From Deltaproteobacteria bacterium (lineage in GTDB: Bacteria > Desulfobacterota > Desulfarculia > Adiutricales > Adiutricaceae): a stretch of DNA of 61,333 nt. Under the pieces are notes generated by a model that was given only the letters and a program-made list of their open reading frames with translations, did no database searches and was not told where the DNA came from. The stretch covers positions 1-61,333 of the forward strand of contig JAISEL010000008.1 of assembly GCA_031264185.1 (NCBI GenBank), written 5' to 3'. Position numbers and translations under genes: made by a program. Shown in pieces: positions 9,495-18,553 of the stretch. The first letter of the stretch is position 1. Each line of letters begins with the position of its first letter.

Positions 9495-10244
9495 ATGTCT
9501 GAACCGTTCATTGAAATAACCGGTCTGGGACGCTCTTTCGGGTCCGCCGCCGCCTTGCGGGACATCAATTTAGTCCTGGCCCAAGGCGAGCGGGTGGCCC
9601 TGCTGGGTCCTAACGGGGCCGGGAAAAGCACGCTTTTAAAAATCATCGGCGGCACCCTCTGCCCGGACAGCGGCCGGATTTCTTTAGGCGGCCTTACGCC
9701 CGCCCAGGCCAGGGTTAAGCCCGGATTTCTGGGCTGGCTGCCGGAAAGAGCGCCTTTAAATCCTGACCTGACTGTTTTGGAACACTTAAAGCTGACCTGC
9801 CGGTTTTTAAATTTAAGCTCCCAAAAGACCAAAGAAGAAATAGATTTTCTGACCGAGGCTTTAAACTTAGGTTCCAAGCTGGGCCGCTTAACCGGACAGC
9901 TGTCCTTAGGCTCCAGACGCCAGGCCGCTCTGGCTGTCTCTTTACTGGGCCGGCCGGAACTTATTTTACTGGATGAGCCGTCCTCCAGCTTAGATCCTGA
10001 CGAAGTCAGAAGACTGCGGGATCTTTTAAAAAACCTGCCCTCCGGAACTACCTGCATCATTTCCAGCCACGTTCTTGAGGAAGTGGCTAAAGTCACGGAA
10101 AAAGCTCTGTTTATCAGCCGGGGGCGGCTTTTGGCTGTAAAAAAATGGTCCCAGCTGGGTCAGGGGGATCTGGCCGAAAGTTACCTGAAAGAAATTGAGC
10201 GGTCCGCAAACGAAGAGGAAAATCAGCCTGGAGAGAAATCATGA
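9495..10244 (+). CDS. ABC exporter ATPase (CcmA/GldA-like)
   Basis: ATPase of the multidrug/ABC-2 exporter class, 249 residues. Walker A GPNGAGKST and Walker B LILLDEPSSSLDPDE are intact, as is the H-loop ISSHVLEEV. The signature motif is LSLGSRRQ in place of the usual LSGGQ-RQ: the first Gly is Leu and Gln is Ser. That may lower or alter coupling. It overlaps the permease gene by 4 bases, so the two are translated together. The pair resembles GldA-GldF, but no GldG or DUF4340 gene follows. Confidence 0.9.
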   Translation: MSEPFIEITGLGRSFGSAAALRDINLVLAQGERVALLGPNGAGKSTLLKIIGGTLCPDSGRISLGGLTPAQARVKPGFLGWLPERAPLNPDLTVLEHLKLTCRFLNLSSQKTKEEIDFLTEALNLGSKLGRLTGQLSLGSRRQAALAVSLLGRPELILLDEPSSSLDPDEVRRLRDLLKNLPSGTTCIISSHVLEEVAKVTEKALFISRGRLLAVKKWSQLGQGDLAESYLKEIERSANEEENQPGEKS

Positions 10245-10999
10245 GGTCCTTTAGCCTGAAAAACGTCTGGCCTCTGGCCAGAGCCGAGTTCCGCTCCTTT
10301 TGGACCAACCCTTCGGGCGGGCTGGCGCTGGCTGTATTTCTGGGGCTCTCGGGAATCCTTTTTTACAATTCCGTGGCTGACTACGCAGCCTCAAATTTAG
10401 GCGTCATGGCCAGGGGGCGGCATTTGAACGCCGATTTGGCCATATTTTCCAACGGTCTGGGCAATTTAGGCCTGGTTATCCTTCTGGTTGCCCCGCTGAC
10501 AACCATGAAAGCCATGGCCCCGTATAATCTGGGCGGACATCTGGACCTGTTAACCGCCTGGCCGCTGAAACCCTCTGAACTGATTTTCGGCCAGTACATA
10601 GCCGCCGTCACGGCGCTGGGGCTTCTGACCCTACTGAGCCTGCTGCCGTTTTTCGTTATCTGGCTCATGGGCGCCGGCTCTTTAACTGTTTTACTGACCT
10701 CGGTTCTGGGCCTTTCACTAATCATCTCGTCCTTTGTCTCCGTCGGGCTGGCTCTGGCCTCCCTGACTTCTTCGCCTCTGGCCTCGGCCTTGACGACTTT
10801 AGGCATTCTGGCTCTTCTGTGGGCTTTAGGCTGGGCGGCCCCTTATCTGCCGGTCTGGGCTTCGGTCCTAGTGCAGGGCCTGGCCGTTGAACCCCGGTTT
10901 TCTCATTTTACTTTAGGGCTGATTGATCTGAACGATGTTCTTTATTTTCTGGTCCTGACGGCTTTGTGCCTTAAAACCGGCCGGCCTTTGGCTGAGTGA
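10241..10999 (+). CDS. ABC-2 type exporter permease (GldF-like)
   Basis: Membrane protein of 252 residues with about six hydrophobic segments. It begins with a short cytoplasmic helix, then the typical F-x-S-P/W-TNPSGGLAL entry, and contains the ABC-2/GldF pattern LLVAPLTTMKAMA...HLDLLTAWPLKPSELIFGQY. It forms the channel for the ATPase encoded just upstream (ATGA overlap). The substrate is unknown; related pairs move lipids, polysaccharide parts or confer drug resistance. Confidence 0.88.
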   Translation: MRSFSLKNVWPLARAEFRSFWTNPSGGLALAVFLGLSGILFYNSVADYAASNLGVMARGRHLNADLAIFSNGLGNLGLVILLVAPLTTMKAMAPYNLGGHLDLLTAWPLKPSELIFGQYIAAVTALGLLTLLSLLPFFVIWLMGAGSLTVLLTSVLGLSLIISSFVSVGLALASLTSSPLASALTTLGILALLWALGWAAPYLPVWASVLVQGLAVEPRFSHFTLGLIDLNDVLYFLVLTALCLKTGRPLAE

Positions 11000-11489
11000 A
11001 GCAGCAGGATATAAGTTTGAAATTTTTAAATTATGACCGCCTGTTTGCGGGATCATTTTCTCATCTTTGGACAAAAAGAACTTATTGACTCTCAATGCAC
11101 CCTGATTTTTAAGCCAAATAAGCCATATTAGCCGGGCCTGGGTTTGTTTGTTCAAAAAATCCGCTTGACACTTTTCGCCTTTTCGGTTAGTCTTTCCGGT
11201 TGAGGCTTAAACTTATAAGTTCTGTCAGGCCTTTAATTTTGACCTTTAACTTTGAGCCCCAATCCAAACCATATTTTACGGAGAGCCTTTGAAAGGTCCC
11301 AGATATTTTGAGCCAGTAAAAATGAGGTCTGCTGACCTCAGCCGACCTTCAAATGTCCGTTTTCGGGGCAGCGGCTCTTTGGTTTCTGCGGCTGTTTTTA
11401 TCCATATTCCGGCCTTTTCCTAGACCTTTTCAGTCCGCCCGGCCCGGCGGATTTGTTGTTTATTTTCCGGCTTTTTCTGAGGTTTATCC
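11000..11489 (+). other. Gene-free thrS leader region
   Basis: No gene. It contains a good promoter (11165-11193, listed separately) about 300 bases before thrS, so the thrS messenger would have a long leader. A short hairpin, GAGGTC-TGCT-GACCTC, lies at 11324-11339. I see no T-box signature and no leader peptide rich in threonine codons that I would defend. Confidence 0.55.
11165..11193 (+). promoter_or_regulatory. Sigma70-type promoter upstream of thrS
   Basis: Perfect TTGACA at 11165-11170, 17-base spacer, TAGTCT at 11188-11193. Direction and distance fit thrS at 11490. Confidence 0.6.
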
Positions 11490-13445
11490 ATGTCCTTATA
11501 CAGGGTTTGCCAGGCTGACAAGATTAAAGAAGTTGAGTGGGCTCAGGACAGTCCCCCTTCCGGCGCGGAACTGTGCCGTTTGGCCGGACTGGCGGCTAAA
11601 GGTCCGGGCCGCCCCCTGGCTTTCCGGCAGAACGGGGAGATTTTTGATCTGTCGGCCCCGGCGGCCGGCCCGGAAATAAGTCCGGTTTCAGCCGCCGACC
11701 CTGAAGGTTTGAATCTTCTCCGCCACAGCGTGGCCCATATTATGGCCGAAGCGGTTATCCGTCTTTTTCCCCGGACTAAAGTGGCCATAGGCCCTTCCAT
11801 TGAGGATGGCTTTTACTACGATTTTGACAAACCCGAACCCTTTACGCCCGAGGATTTAGGCCTCATTGCCAAAGAAATGGAAACTATCTGCGGCCAGGCT
11901 CAGGTCTTTGAAAGAAGGGAGGAGTCCATTGAGTCGGCTCTGGACTTTTTCCGGGAAAAAGAGGAGGTCTACAAGGCAGAACTCATTGAGGATCTGGCCA
12001 AGACCGGCGAAAAAACAGTCAGCTTCTACCGGTGCGGCGATTTCACAGACCTCTGCCGGGGACCTCATATACCGGATACTTCCTCAGCCGGGGCCTTTAA
12101 GCTTTTGTCCGTGGCCGGCGCTTACTGGCGGGGCGACTCCAGCCGGCCCATGCTCCAGAGAATTTACGGGACAGCCTTTTTTACGCCCAAGGAATTAAGG
12201 GTCCATCTGGATCTTTTAGAGGAAGCCAAAAAACGCGACCACCGGAAACTGGGCCGGGAACTGGATCTTTTTTCCCTGCACGAAGAAATAGGCGGCGGCC
12301 TGGTTGTCTGGCATCCCAAAGGGGCTCTGCTCCGGTCCATCCTGGAAAACTTCGAGCGGAACGAACATCTGCGCCGGGGTTACGAGGCGGTCATGGGGCC
12401 TCAGATCCTCCGGGCCGACCTGTGGCAAAAAAGCGGCCATCTGGACTATTACCGGGAAAATATGTATTTTACCGAAGCCGACGGGCAGCCCTATGCCATA
12501 AAGCCCATGAACTGCCTGGCCCATATGTTCATTTACAAAAGCCACTTAAGATCCTTCCGGGATCTGCCGCTCCGGCTGTTTGAACTGGGCACGGTCCAGC
12601 GCCAGGAAAAAAGCGGGGTTCTGCACGGCTTAACCCGGGTCCGCCAGTTCACCCAGGATGATGCCCATATTTTCTGCACTCCGGCTCAGGTTGATTCTGA
12701 GATTAAAGATGTCCTGAAACTGGTCAGCGACATGATGGATGCCTTCGGCTTTGATTTTGAAATGGAACTGTCCACCCGGCCGGAAAAAAGCATCGGCAGC
12801 GACGCTGACTGGGAAATGGCCACCCGCGCCCTGACCGAGGCTCTGGCGTCCACGGGGCGGGCTTATGAGATAAACCACGGCGACGGGGCTTTTTACGGTC
12901 CGAAAATTGATGTCAAACTCAAAGACGCCCTGAACCGGCGCTGGCAGTGCGCGACCATCCAGTGTGACTTTACCCTGCCGGAGAGATTTGATTTAACTTT
13001 CACGGACACCGATAACCAAAAAAAGCGGCCCGTTATGCTCCACCGTACGGTTTTTGGCAGTCTGGAGCGCTTTATCGGGGTTTTGATTGAGCATTTCGCC
13101 GGGGACTTTCCCCTGTGGCTGGCTCCGGTTCAGGCCGTTTTACTGACCGTAACCTCCCGGGCCGATCAGGCGGCCGGCTCTTTCCTCCAAAAGCTTAAAA
13201 AGCTGGGGATAAGGGCCCAAACCGACTTGCGAAACGAAAAGCTAGGCTATAAAATACGGGAAGCTCAATTAGCCAAAATTCCCTACATTCTTGTTTTCGG
13301 GGACAAGGAAGCGGAAAACGGCACCGCAGCGGTCAGACGGCGGGGGCAGGAACTGGGCCCGATGACTATGGAAGGTTTTACCGGCCTGATTGCCCCGGAA
13401 GCCAAGGCCCCTGTCTGGGAGCGGCAGGGAGTCCTTTCATCCTGA
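11490..13445 (+). CDS. thrS: Threonyl-tRNA synthetase
   Basis: Class II synthetase that charges tRNA-Thr, 651 residues, normal length. Order: N-terminal TGS-like domain (1-65), second additional editing domain with [12 protein letters not shown] (H-x3-H) and CRGPHIP, catalytic core with motif 2 [26 protein letters not shown] and motif 3 [18 protein letters not shown], then the anticodon-binding domain from PLWLAPVQ onward. The zinc-binding Cys and His residues are kept, but the usual MNCPGH is MNCLAH here. The start at ATG 11490 gives the expected TGS domain. It is followed by infC, as in many bacteria. Confidence 0.96.
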   Translation: MSLYRVCQADKIKEVEWAQDSPPSGAELCRLAGLAAKGPGRPLAFRQNGEIFDLSAPAAGPEISPVSAADPEGLNLLRHSVAHIMAEAVIRLFPRTKVAIGPSIEDGFYYDFDKPEPFTPEDLGLIAKEMETICGQAQVFERREESIESALDFFREKEEVYKAELIEDLAKTGEKTVSFYRCGDFTDLCRGPHIPDTSSAGAFKLLSVAGAYWRGDSSRPMLQRIYGTAFFTPKELRVHLDLLEEAKKRDHRKLGRELDLFSLHEEIGGGLVVWHPKGALLRSILENFERNEHLRRGYEAVMGPQILRADLWQKSGHLDYYRENMYFTEADGQPYAIKPMNCLAHMFIYKSHLRSFRDLPLRLFELGTVQRQEKSGVLHGLTRVRQFTQDDAHIFCTPAQVDSEIKDVLKLVSDMMDAFGFDFEMELSTRPEKSIGSDADWEMATRALTEALASTGRAYEINHGDGAFYGPKIDVKLKDALNRRWQCATIQCDFTLPERFDLTFTDTDNQKKRPVMLHRTVFGSLERFIGVLIEHFAGDFPLWLAPVQAVLLTVTSRADQAAGSFLQKLKKLGIRAQTDLRNEKLGYKIREAQLAKIPYILVFGDKEAENGTAAVRRRGQELGPMTMEGFTGLIAPEAKAPVWERQGVLSS

Positions 13446-13697
13446 GGGCTGTAAAATTCCGGCCTGAAGGTCCGGGCTGTAAGGAGCCTTCGATCGGAAA
13501 TGAGCCGTAAGTCCGGCCGTTAAAACGTTTCGGCGGCTGGGCAGGCCATAGCTGCTGCCTGTTCAGGATCAGGCGGCAGCCTGGCGGCGGAGCAGGAATC
13601 AGCGAAAGAGACCGAAAACGGCAATGTCGGCTCTTTGAGAATCCCCTGACCACAGACGGGGGAAAATGTCAATCACTTTAATTTGTGAGGTGCAAAC

Positions 13698-14228
13698 ATT
13701 AACGGCAAGAGAAAAGACTCGGACACTAAGCGGGTAAATATCAACGGCATGATACGGGCGCCCAAGGTCAGGGTTATCGCCGACGAAGGCGACCAGTTGG
13801 GTATCATGCCTATCAGCCAGGCTTTGGAGGCCGCCAATGAAGCTGGGTTGGATTTAGTGGAAGTGGCCCCGGATGCGGATCCTCCGGTCTGCCGGATCAT
13901 GGATTTCGGACGGTACAAGTACCAGCTCAGTAAGAAAAACTCTGAATCGAAAAAGAAATCCACGGTCATTGAGATCAAGGAGATCAAGTTCAGGCCCAAA
14001 ACCGATGAACACGACTACCAGTTCAAGCTCCGCAACATCCTCAAGTTTCTGGCGGAAAAGAACAAAATTAAAGTGTCCCTGATGTTCCGGGGCCGGGAAA
14101 TAGCCCACGCCAATCTGGGACGGGACCTGATGGAACGGGTAATCCGGGATGTAGCCGAGTCCGGTCAGCCTGAACAAATACCCAAGCTTGAAGGCAAGTC
14201 GATGATCATGATCTTGTCGCCGAAATGA
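13698..14228 (+). CDS. infC: Translation initiation factor IF-3 (ATT start)
   Basis: IF-3 keeps ribosomal subunits apart and checks start codons. The core begins with VN-x-x-IRAPKVRVI, contains DLVEVAPDADPPVCRIMDFGRYKY and ends in the usual C-terminal domain. The open frame has an ATG at 13749, but that would cut off the conserved VNxxIRAP. Reading back, the true start is ATT at 13698-13700, with GTGAGGTG (13684-13691) as ribosome site. Rare AUU starts are well known for infC, where IF-3 represses its own translation by rejecting them. A perfect terminator follows after 10 bases; rpmI and rplT, usual followers of infC, are absent. Confidence 0.93.
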   Translation: MNGKRKDSDTKRVNINGMIRAPKVRVIADEGDQLGIMPISQALEAANEAGLDLVEVAPDADPPVCRIMDFGRYKYQLSKKNSESKKKSTVIEIKEIKFRPKTDEHDYQFKLRNILKFLAEKNKIKVSLMFRGREIAHANLGRDLMERVIRDVAESGQPEQIPKLEGKSMIMILSPK

Positions 14229-14238
14229 TTACAAAAGA

Positions 14239-14268
14239 AAAAACCCGGGACTTAAGCCCCGGGTTTTT
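14239..14268. terminator. Bidirectional intrinsic terminator
   Basis: An 11-base perfect stem AAAAACCCGGG / CCCGGGTTTTT with an 8-base loop (ACTTAAGC). A- and T-runs on both sides let it work for infC on the plus strand and for the convergent fmdB-type gene on the minus strand. Confidence 0.92.
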
Positions 14269-14288
14269 CATATTACAGGCCAAAGCGG

Positions 14289-14594
14289 TCAGGCTTTAGC
14301 AGGCGATTTGACTTCCTGAGTCTTTTTGGCGTCCGTTCCCGAAGCCGGGGTCTCAGCCGGGCCTTTACTGCCAGCCCCCTCAGCCGGCTTTTTGGCATCC
14401 GGAGCTGCGGGCAGACTTTTAGCGTAGTCAGTGGCATACCAGCCGCCGCCTTTCAGAACAAAACTGTTCATGCTCATCAGTTTGGAGATGGGACCGCCGC
14501 ACTCGGGGCAGACCGTCAGAGGCGGATCAGAAAACTTCTGGATGGTCTCGGTGACGTGATGGCAGTTCTGGCACTCATATTCATAGATAGGCAT
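14289..14594 (-). CDS. FmdB-family zinc-ribbon regulatory protein
   Basis: Small protein of about 101 residues. The FmdB N-terminus MPIYEYECQNCHH, the second C-P-E-C-G-G pair and GGGWYATDY are clear, giving a C4 zinc ribbon. The last 40 residues are Ala/Lys/Pro-rich and disordered. The family is named after a putative regulator of formamidase/amidase genes; its true role in most bacteria is unknown. I chose ATG 14594 because the family starts with MPIYEY and GGGAG lies just upstream; six residues of upstream frame are discarded. Confidence 0.88.
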   Translation of the reverse strand: MPIYEYECQNCHHVTETIQKFSDPPLTVCPECGGPISKLMSMNSFVLKGGGWYATDYAKSLPAAPDAKKPAEGAGSKGPAETPASGTDAKKTQEVKSPAKA

Positions 14595-14612
14595 GGTAAA
14601 ACTCCCTAACAA

Positions 14613-15175
14613 AAACCCTATATCCGGAAACTAAATATTTTATTAATCGGCCCGCCTTCTTAAAACCGCCGGTCAGGCTGGCTGCCGATCAAGCCAAACG
14701 GCCGGGCTCAGTAAGCCTTAAGCTGTCAGGCCGTGTTTGCCAGTCAATAATGTAGGCACCAAAAGCTTATTTGTCAAGAGAGGAGCCAAAATAATTTCTG
14801 TCCTGGCGGTCTCTTTTCCTCCCCTTTCACCCGATTTCAGCCAGCCGGCTGGTTGACGGCCAGTTCGGACAGCCGCCGCCAGGAATCCAGAGACAGGCTC
14901 CAGCCGAAATCGGACTTTCCGAGCCTAAAGGCCGGCTCTCCTCCAGAGGCTGAAACGTAAGGCCAATGCCCGGCCGAAAGTCAGGAACAGCCGGATAAAT
15001 GAGACCTTTTACGGCCTCCCGCCGTTCAAGCTGAAACGTCATACAATGTCTTGATCAGACATGTCAGTCAATTAAAGCAATTCTAATTTTGGCCAGAGAA
15101 CTCTTGTCAGATCCGCTTCAGCCGGGCGTGACACCGCCTCAGCTTTTCCCAAAACCCCTCCCGGCATGACTTTAG
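14613..15175. other. Mostly gene-free stretch
   Basis: Apart from the minus-strand promoter I see no supported gene. A 71-codon minus-strand frame at 14827-15042 has no ribosome site or known domain. On the plus strand the region ends in a terminator (15176-15206) with no coding gene before it, so a small RNA could be made here, but no known RNA family was recognised. Confidence 0.5.
14749..14777 (-). promoter_or_regulatory. Promoter of the fmdB-type gene
   Basis: On the minus strand: perfect TTGACA (complement of 14772-14777), 17-base spacer, TACATT (complement of 14749-14754). It lies about 155 bases before the fmdB-type start. Confidence 0.6.
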
Positions 15176-15206
15176 AGTCTTTTTCTGTCAAGAAAAGACT
15201 TTTTTA
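15176..15206 (+). terminator. Intrinsic terminator without an upstream gene
   Basis: AGTCTTTT pairs with AAAAGACT (9 base pairs with a G-T pair) around a short loop, followed by six T. It has the form of a plus-strand terminator, but no plus-strand coding gene precedes it after infC. Confidence 0.6.
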
Positions 15207-15299
15207 AATTAACAGCATAATTATCTGCTATATAAAGCAAATTTTCAGCTAAATTTTAAATAAATAACTGATTTAGATATTAATTTTTCCTGGTCAGCG

Positions 15300-15890
15300 A
15301 AGGGGCCTTATCAGCGCGGTGTAAGCCTGTCCCGGGGGCCAGTCAGCGGACCCCCCCAGCTAAACAAACTGCGTCACCGGGCAGTGGCAAGGGGAGCAGC
15401 AGGAAGCGGTTAGGCAGGCCGAAGAATGACAAAGCCGATTCGGCCTGACAGCAGTGACAGCAACCATAATTATCGGTGAATCCAGAAGCGGGCGGTCCGC
15501 GAGATAAGCTGGGCCGTTAAAGCGGCAGCCCCCATGGACGTGAGGTGTCTGGATCTGGCGGGCACAGAGGGCTGTTATTGGGTGATTGGGAAGCGGTATG
15601 CCAAGAATGTAGGCCAGGATAAAGCGGGAGGCTCCTTTGAGTAAAGATGTTTGAAAGGGATTCAGAACCCCGCAGTACCGGAAAACCGCCGGAGCGGTTA
15701 AAAACAGGGAAACTCCGGCGGCGGGCAGGACATATGAAGGAATGGATCCTATAGAGCAATCCAGTCCGTCAGTGCGTGAAACGCTGGGCCGGGCAGAGAC
15801 ATCAAAGCTGAAGTTTGGATTCCCCGAATTCTGCCGGAGCATGTTAATGGGGTCAGAGGAGGAAAGCGGCTCAGTGCCGTTGATAAAGTG
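15300..15890. repeat. Degenerate mobile-element block, related to 20735-21030
   Basis: The segment around 15364-15500 (CTGCGTCACCG, then an IS-like stretch, then AATCCAGAA) aligns with 20888-21010 with many changes. A 177-codon minus-strand frame crosses it (15360-15893) but has no recognisable domain and probably is fortuitous. I read the block as an eroded insertion element of unknown family. Confidence 0.5.
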
Positions 15891-16434
15891 CACCGGAAAT
15901 CAACCCTGAGGCCTGTGGGCGCGGTGCGCAGAAATAAGGCTGCATATGGGGCTGATAAGATGGTAATTAAAACCTATAAGGCTTTTTTAGCCAGTAATTT
16001 AGCCAAACTAAGCAAGGGTTTGATGAATAATGAGTACCTGTACTCTCCTGTTAAGCTGTTGGAAATACCCAAAGGGCCGGGAAGTCCGTCTCTCTGCCAG
16101 ATACAATATTTCCCAGAAAACACAAGGGGCAGGTTCTGTAAAACATCAAAGCCTGACATATACGGATTTCATCTTATTATTGGGTATAAATATATTATTA
16201 TAAAAATAATAAGATTAATATATTTAAATAAAATAACCAAATTAGCAATAATTTTCCCGCCAATAATTTTTAAAAATTTTTTAGGCCTGAAGTTTCTGGC
16301 TGAACCGGCATAGGCCAGAAAAATATCAGAGTCAGCACGTTTTCTTGAGTAATTTAAATAATTAATGCAGAAAAATATTATAATACTAATATTTAATAAT
16401 AAAATAAGTTCGGCAAAAAATTTGCCAAAACTGC
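15891..16434. other. Gene-free AT-rich stretch
   Basis: No supported gene; short frames here lack ribosome sites and domains. A palindrome GGCAAA-AAA-TTTGCC lies at 16412-16426, directly upstream of the -35 box of the next promoter, and may be an operator. Confidence 0.55.
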
Positions 16435-16463
16435 TTGACAAGGGGAGAGATGCCCCTTATAAT
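16435..16463 (+). promoter_or_regulatory. Consensus promoter with internal palindrome
   Basis: Perfect TTGACA (16435-16440), exactly 17 bases, perfect TATAAT (16458-16463). The spacer itself is an interrupted palindrome, AGGGG-AGAGATG-CCCCT, so a repressor could cover the promoter. A second palindrome lies at 16412-16426. It drives the DUF4198 gene at 16550. Confidence 0.85.
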
Positions 16464-16501
16464 GCTATTGATTCTGAAATTCATTAACTATAAAATAGTC
16501 A

Positions 16502-16524
16502 AGGGCTGAAAGATTTTCAGCCCT
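16502..16524 (+). promoter_or_regulatory. Leader hairpin before DUF4198 gene
   Basis: A perfect 10-base stem AGGGCTGAAA / TTTCAGCCCT with a GAT loop sits between the promoter and the GGAGG ribosome site (16535-16540). No T-run follows, so it is not a plain terminator; it may stabilise the messenger or affect translation. Confidence 0.7.
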
Positions 16525-16549
16525 AAATAATTTTCGGAGGCTTGTCGTT

Positions 16550-17320
16550 ATGAAGAGAAAGCTGACATTAGTCCTGGTTGGCCTGGCGATTCTTTTTTTG
16601 GGGGGCCTGTTTTTGGGGACCGAAGCCAGGTCTCATTCGTTGTGGCTGGAGACGGAATCGGCCAAAGTCCCGGCCAACCAACCCCTCAAGATTAATGTGG
16701 GATTCAATGAGGGATTTGAGGGTGTGGATATTTTGGAAGAAGGAATCCCGAATATTTCCGCTCCAATAATTTTGGGGCCGGATGGGGAATTCACTGCCAG
16801 GTCGGCGGGGGGAAAAAATTACGAGTACGTAACGGAAAAACCTCTGCGAGCTGGCAGCTATCTGGGTTTTACCGAATATAAGCCCTTTGTCATGGGGCAT
16901 GGCGACACTCCCAAAAACAAATATTTCATGACCAATAAGTTTGTTTTTAATGTTGGCGGGTCGGTTAGCAGCGATTTGGTGACCAAGCCCCAAGCCAGAT
17001 CCGCCTTGGAAATTGTGCCCTTAACCAACCCCGCCACCCTGAAGGCCGGAGGATCCTTAAAGGTTCAAGTGCTTTTTGAGGGCAAACCTCTGCCAAAGGC
17101 CACTGTTTTGGGAGATTTTCGGGGCTTTAATCCGGCTGGAAGCTGGGGGTTGGCCAAGGCTTTCTATTGTAACACTGACAAAAATGGAGAAGTTGACTTC
17201 TTGCCAGTCAGGGATGGATTGTGGATCCTTAAAGTTAGGTACGCTGTTCCCAACCAGGATAAATCAGAGGCCGCTGAGACCGTTTATCTTAGCAATCTGA
17301 CTTTCTTTGTTGGCGGATGA
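16550..17320 (+). CDS. Secreted DUF4198 (NikM-like) protein
   Basis: Exported protein of 256 residues. A strong Sec signal peptide (residues 1-26, VLVGLAILFLGGLFL) is followed by the DUF4198 hallmark HSLWLE right after cleavage, then an all-beta body with a second Ig-like half (LKAGGSLKVQVLFEGKPLPKATV). DUF4198 proteins often lie beside TonB receptors or nickel/cobalt transport genes and are thought to help metal uptake; none has a settled mechanism. A GGAGG site lies 10 bases before the start. The gene has its own near-ideal promoter and stands before the TonB receptor region, so I place it in the uptake island. Confidence 0.85.
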   Translation: MKRKLTLVLVGLAILFLGGLFLGTEARSHSLWLETESAKVPANQPLKINVGFNEGFEGVDILEEGIPNISAPIILGPDGEFTARSAGGKNYEYVTEKPLRAGSYLGFTEYKPFVMGHGDTPKNKYFMTNKFVFNVGGSVSSDLVTKPQARSALEIVPLTNPATLKAGGSLKVQVLFEGKPLPKATVLGDFRGFNPAGSWGLAKAFYCNTDKNGEVDFLPVRDGLWILKVRYAVPNQDKSEAAETVYLSNLTFFVGG

Positions 17321-17599
17321 AAATACAAATCAGCTATTATTTTATAACCTAAATTCCCCCACAAATTAGCGTAGACAAAAATCCAGCGATACGGCAATAT
17401 CTGCAACGGCGTTGAAGTGGGCAAGAATTTCTTTCTATGGTTCGGAAGGCCGAAGAGATGTCGTGAGAAATGGCCGAATTCCTTCTTCGCGGGCAAAGGG
17501 TTGTTCACTTGTGAAGTTGAGAAGGTAAAGACCACAGAACAAGGCCGAAGCCTTTTCGATGCCCTGTAACTCAACCCAGCAGCAGCGGGCAGATCTCAC

Positions 17600-17684
17600 A
17601 GCGAGAAATCTACGGCTGGCGAGCCGGAGCGGGAGAATCGTCTGTCCGGTTCTGAGGGAAGGAGGGGGAGCCTCCTTCCCTCAT
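17600..17684 (+). other. Group II intron 3' end remnant (domains V-VI)
   Basis: At 17621-17654 the sequence GAGCCGG...CCGGTTCT closes on itself with the 34-base domain V pattern, including the AGC-GGGAGAA-TCGTC core, although the upper stem is one or two bases off. It is followed at 17653-17684 by a long hairpin TGAGGGAAGGAGG/CCTCCTTCCCTCA, in the place of domain VI. The 17330-17600 stretch upstream could hold the eroded end of the maturase frame but I cannot confirm it. No reverse transcriptase gene remains. An alternative is a plain inverted repeat. Confidence 0.5.
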
Positions 17685-17817
17685 ATTCAATTAAATTTTA
17701 AATTGAATTAGTCTTGAACAAATAATTGCAAGAAAATAATATATAATTCCGTTGTTTCTATTTAATTTCCGGCCATGAGGCTTATAAAAGAGTTTTCATT
17801 CAGTGAGGAAAAATCTA

Positions 17818-18395
17818 TGATTTTAAGTTTTTTTGGCAACGTCTGGGAAACCATGAAACAGTTGCTTCCAACGATGAGCGGAAACGGGCGTTACGTTGTT
17901 GGCAGACAAGTATCCATCGGCGGCGTTTTTGCGTTCACGTTGCCGCCTCAATGATGGTCTGGTGTTACTGTTCTGGCTCAATGCCAAGATGAGGAAATTA
18001 AAGTCAGTTCCGCCTTGGTCTCAGCAAGCCGAGTGCTACATGGATTATTTACTTTGCCAGTGACAGTTAATGCCGTCGCGGCTGGGAATTTGGCTAGAGA
18101 ACCGTATTAAATAATTCTTGGCGCGCTAAAACAAGTGCCAGGCGTTACTCTTGATGACTCAAGCGCGGCGGTTGCCGGCGCGGGCCGAGTATCAATCAGA
18201 GGCGGAAATACTGGGCGAGCATTGTTTTTAATTAATGGCATAAAAGCCGCTGATAAAGATAATTCCGCCGGAACATTAATGATCACGCCTAGTCAAGTTG
18301 AGCGGATAGAGATTGTAAAAGGACCAGCCTCGGTTTTGTATGGGCCCGAAGCCATAGATGGTCCAAAGAATGGGCAGTGCGTTAGTTTTAAATAT
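17818..18395 (+). pseudogene. TonB-dependent receptor, broken N-terminal fragment
   Basis: From ATG 17818 the frame is interrupted by stops (TGA near 17952, TAA near 18109) and then reads LGALKQVPGVTLDDSS...GAGRVSIRGGNTGRALFLINGIKA...QVERIEIVKGPASVLYGPEAIDG. That is the plug domain of a TonB-dependent receptor, parallel to residues 85-180 of the intact receptor downstream. After this the beta-barrel is missing and AT-rich DNA follows. It is a truncated paralogue, not a displaced piece of the intact gene, because the same plug block is present there. Confidence 0.82.
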
Positions 18396-18553
18396 TATAT
18401 TAATAAGTTATTTTACGTAAACCATATAAAATATTTTATAAATAAATATATATATTTTAAGTTAATAAAATCAATTTTAAATTAATTAATAGTTCCGGTG
18501 TCTTTTAATCATATTTATAGCCAGGAGGTCAACAAGCGCTACAAGGAGAAAAC

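Noticed and set aside
15360-15893. 177-codon minus-strand frame
   Set aside because: No domain, cysteine- and serine-rich odd composition, and it crosses a block related to a non-coding mobile fragment at 20888-21010.
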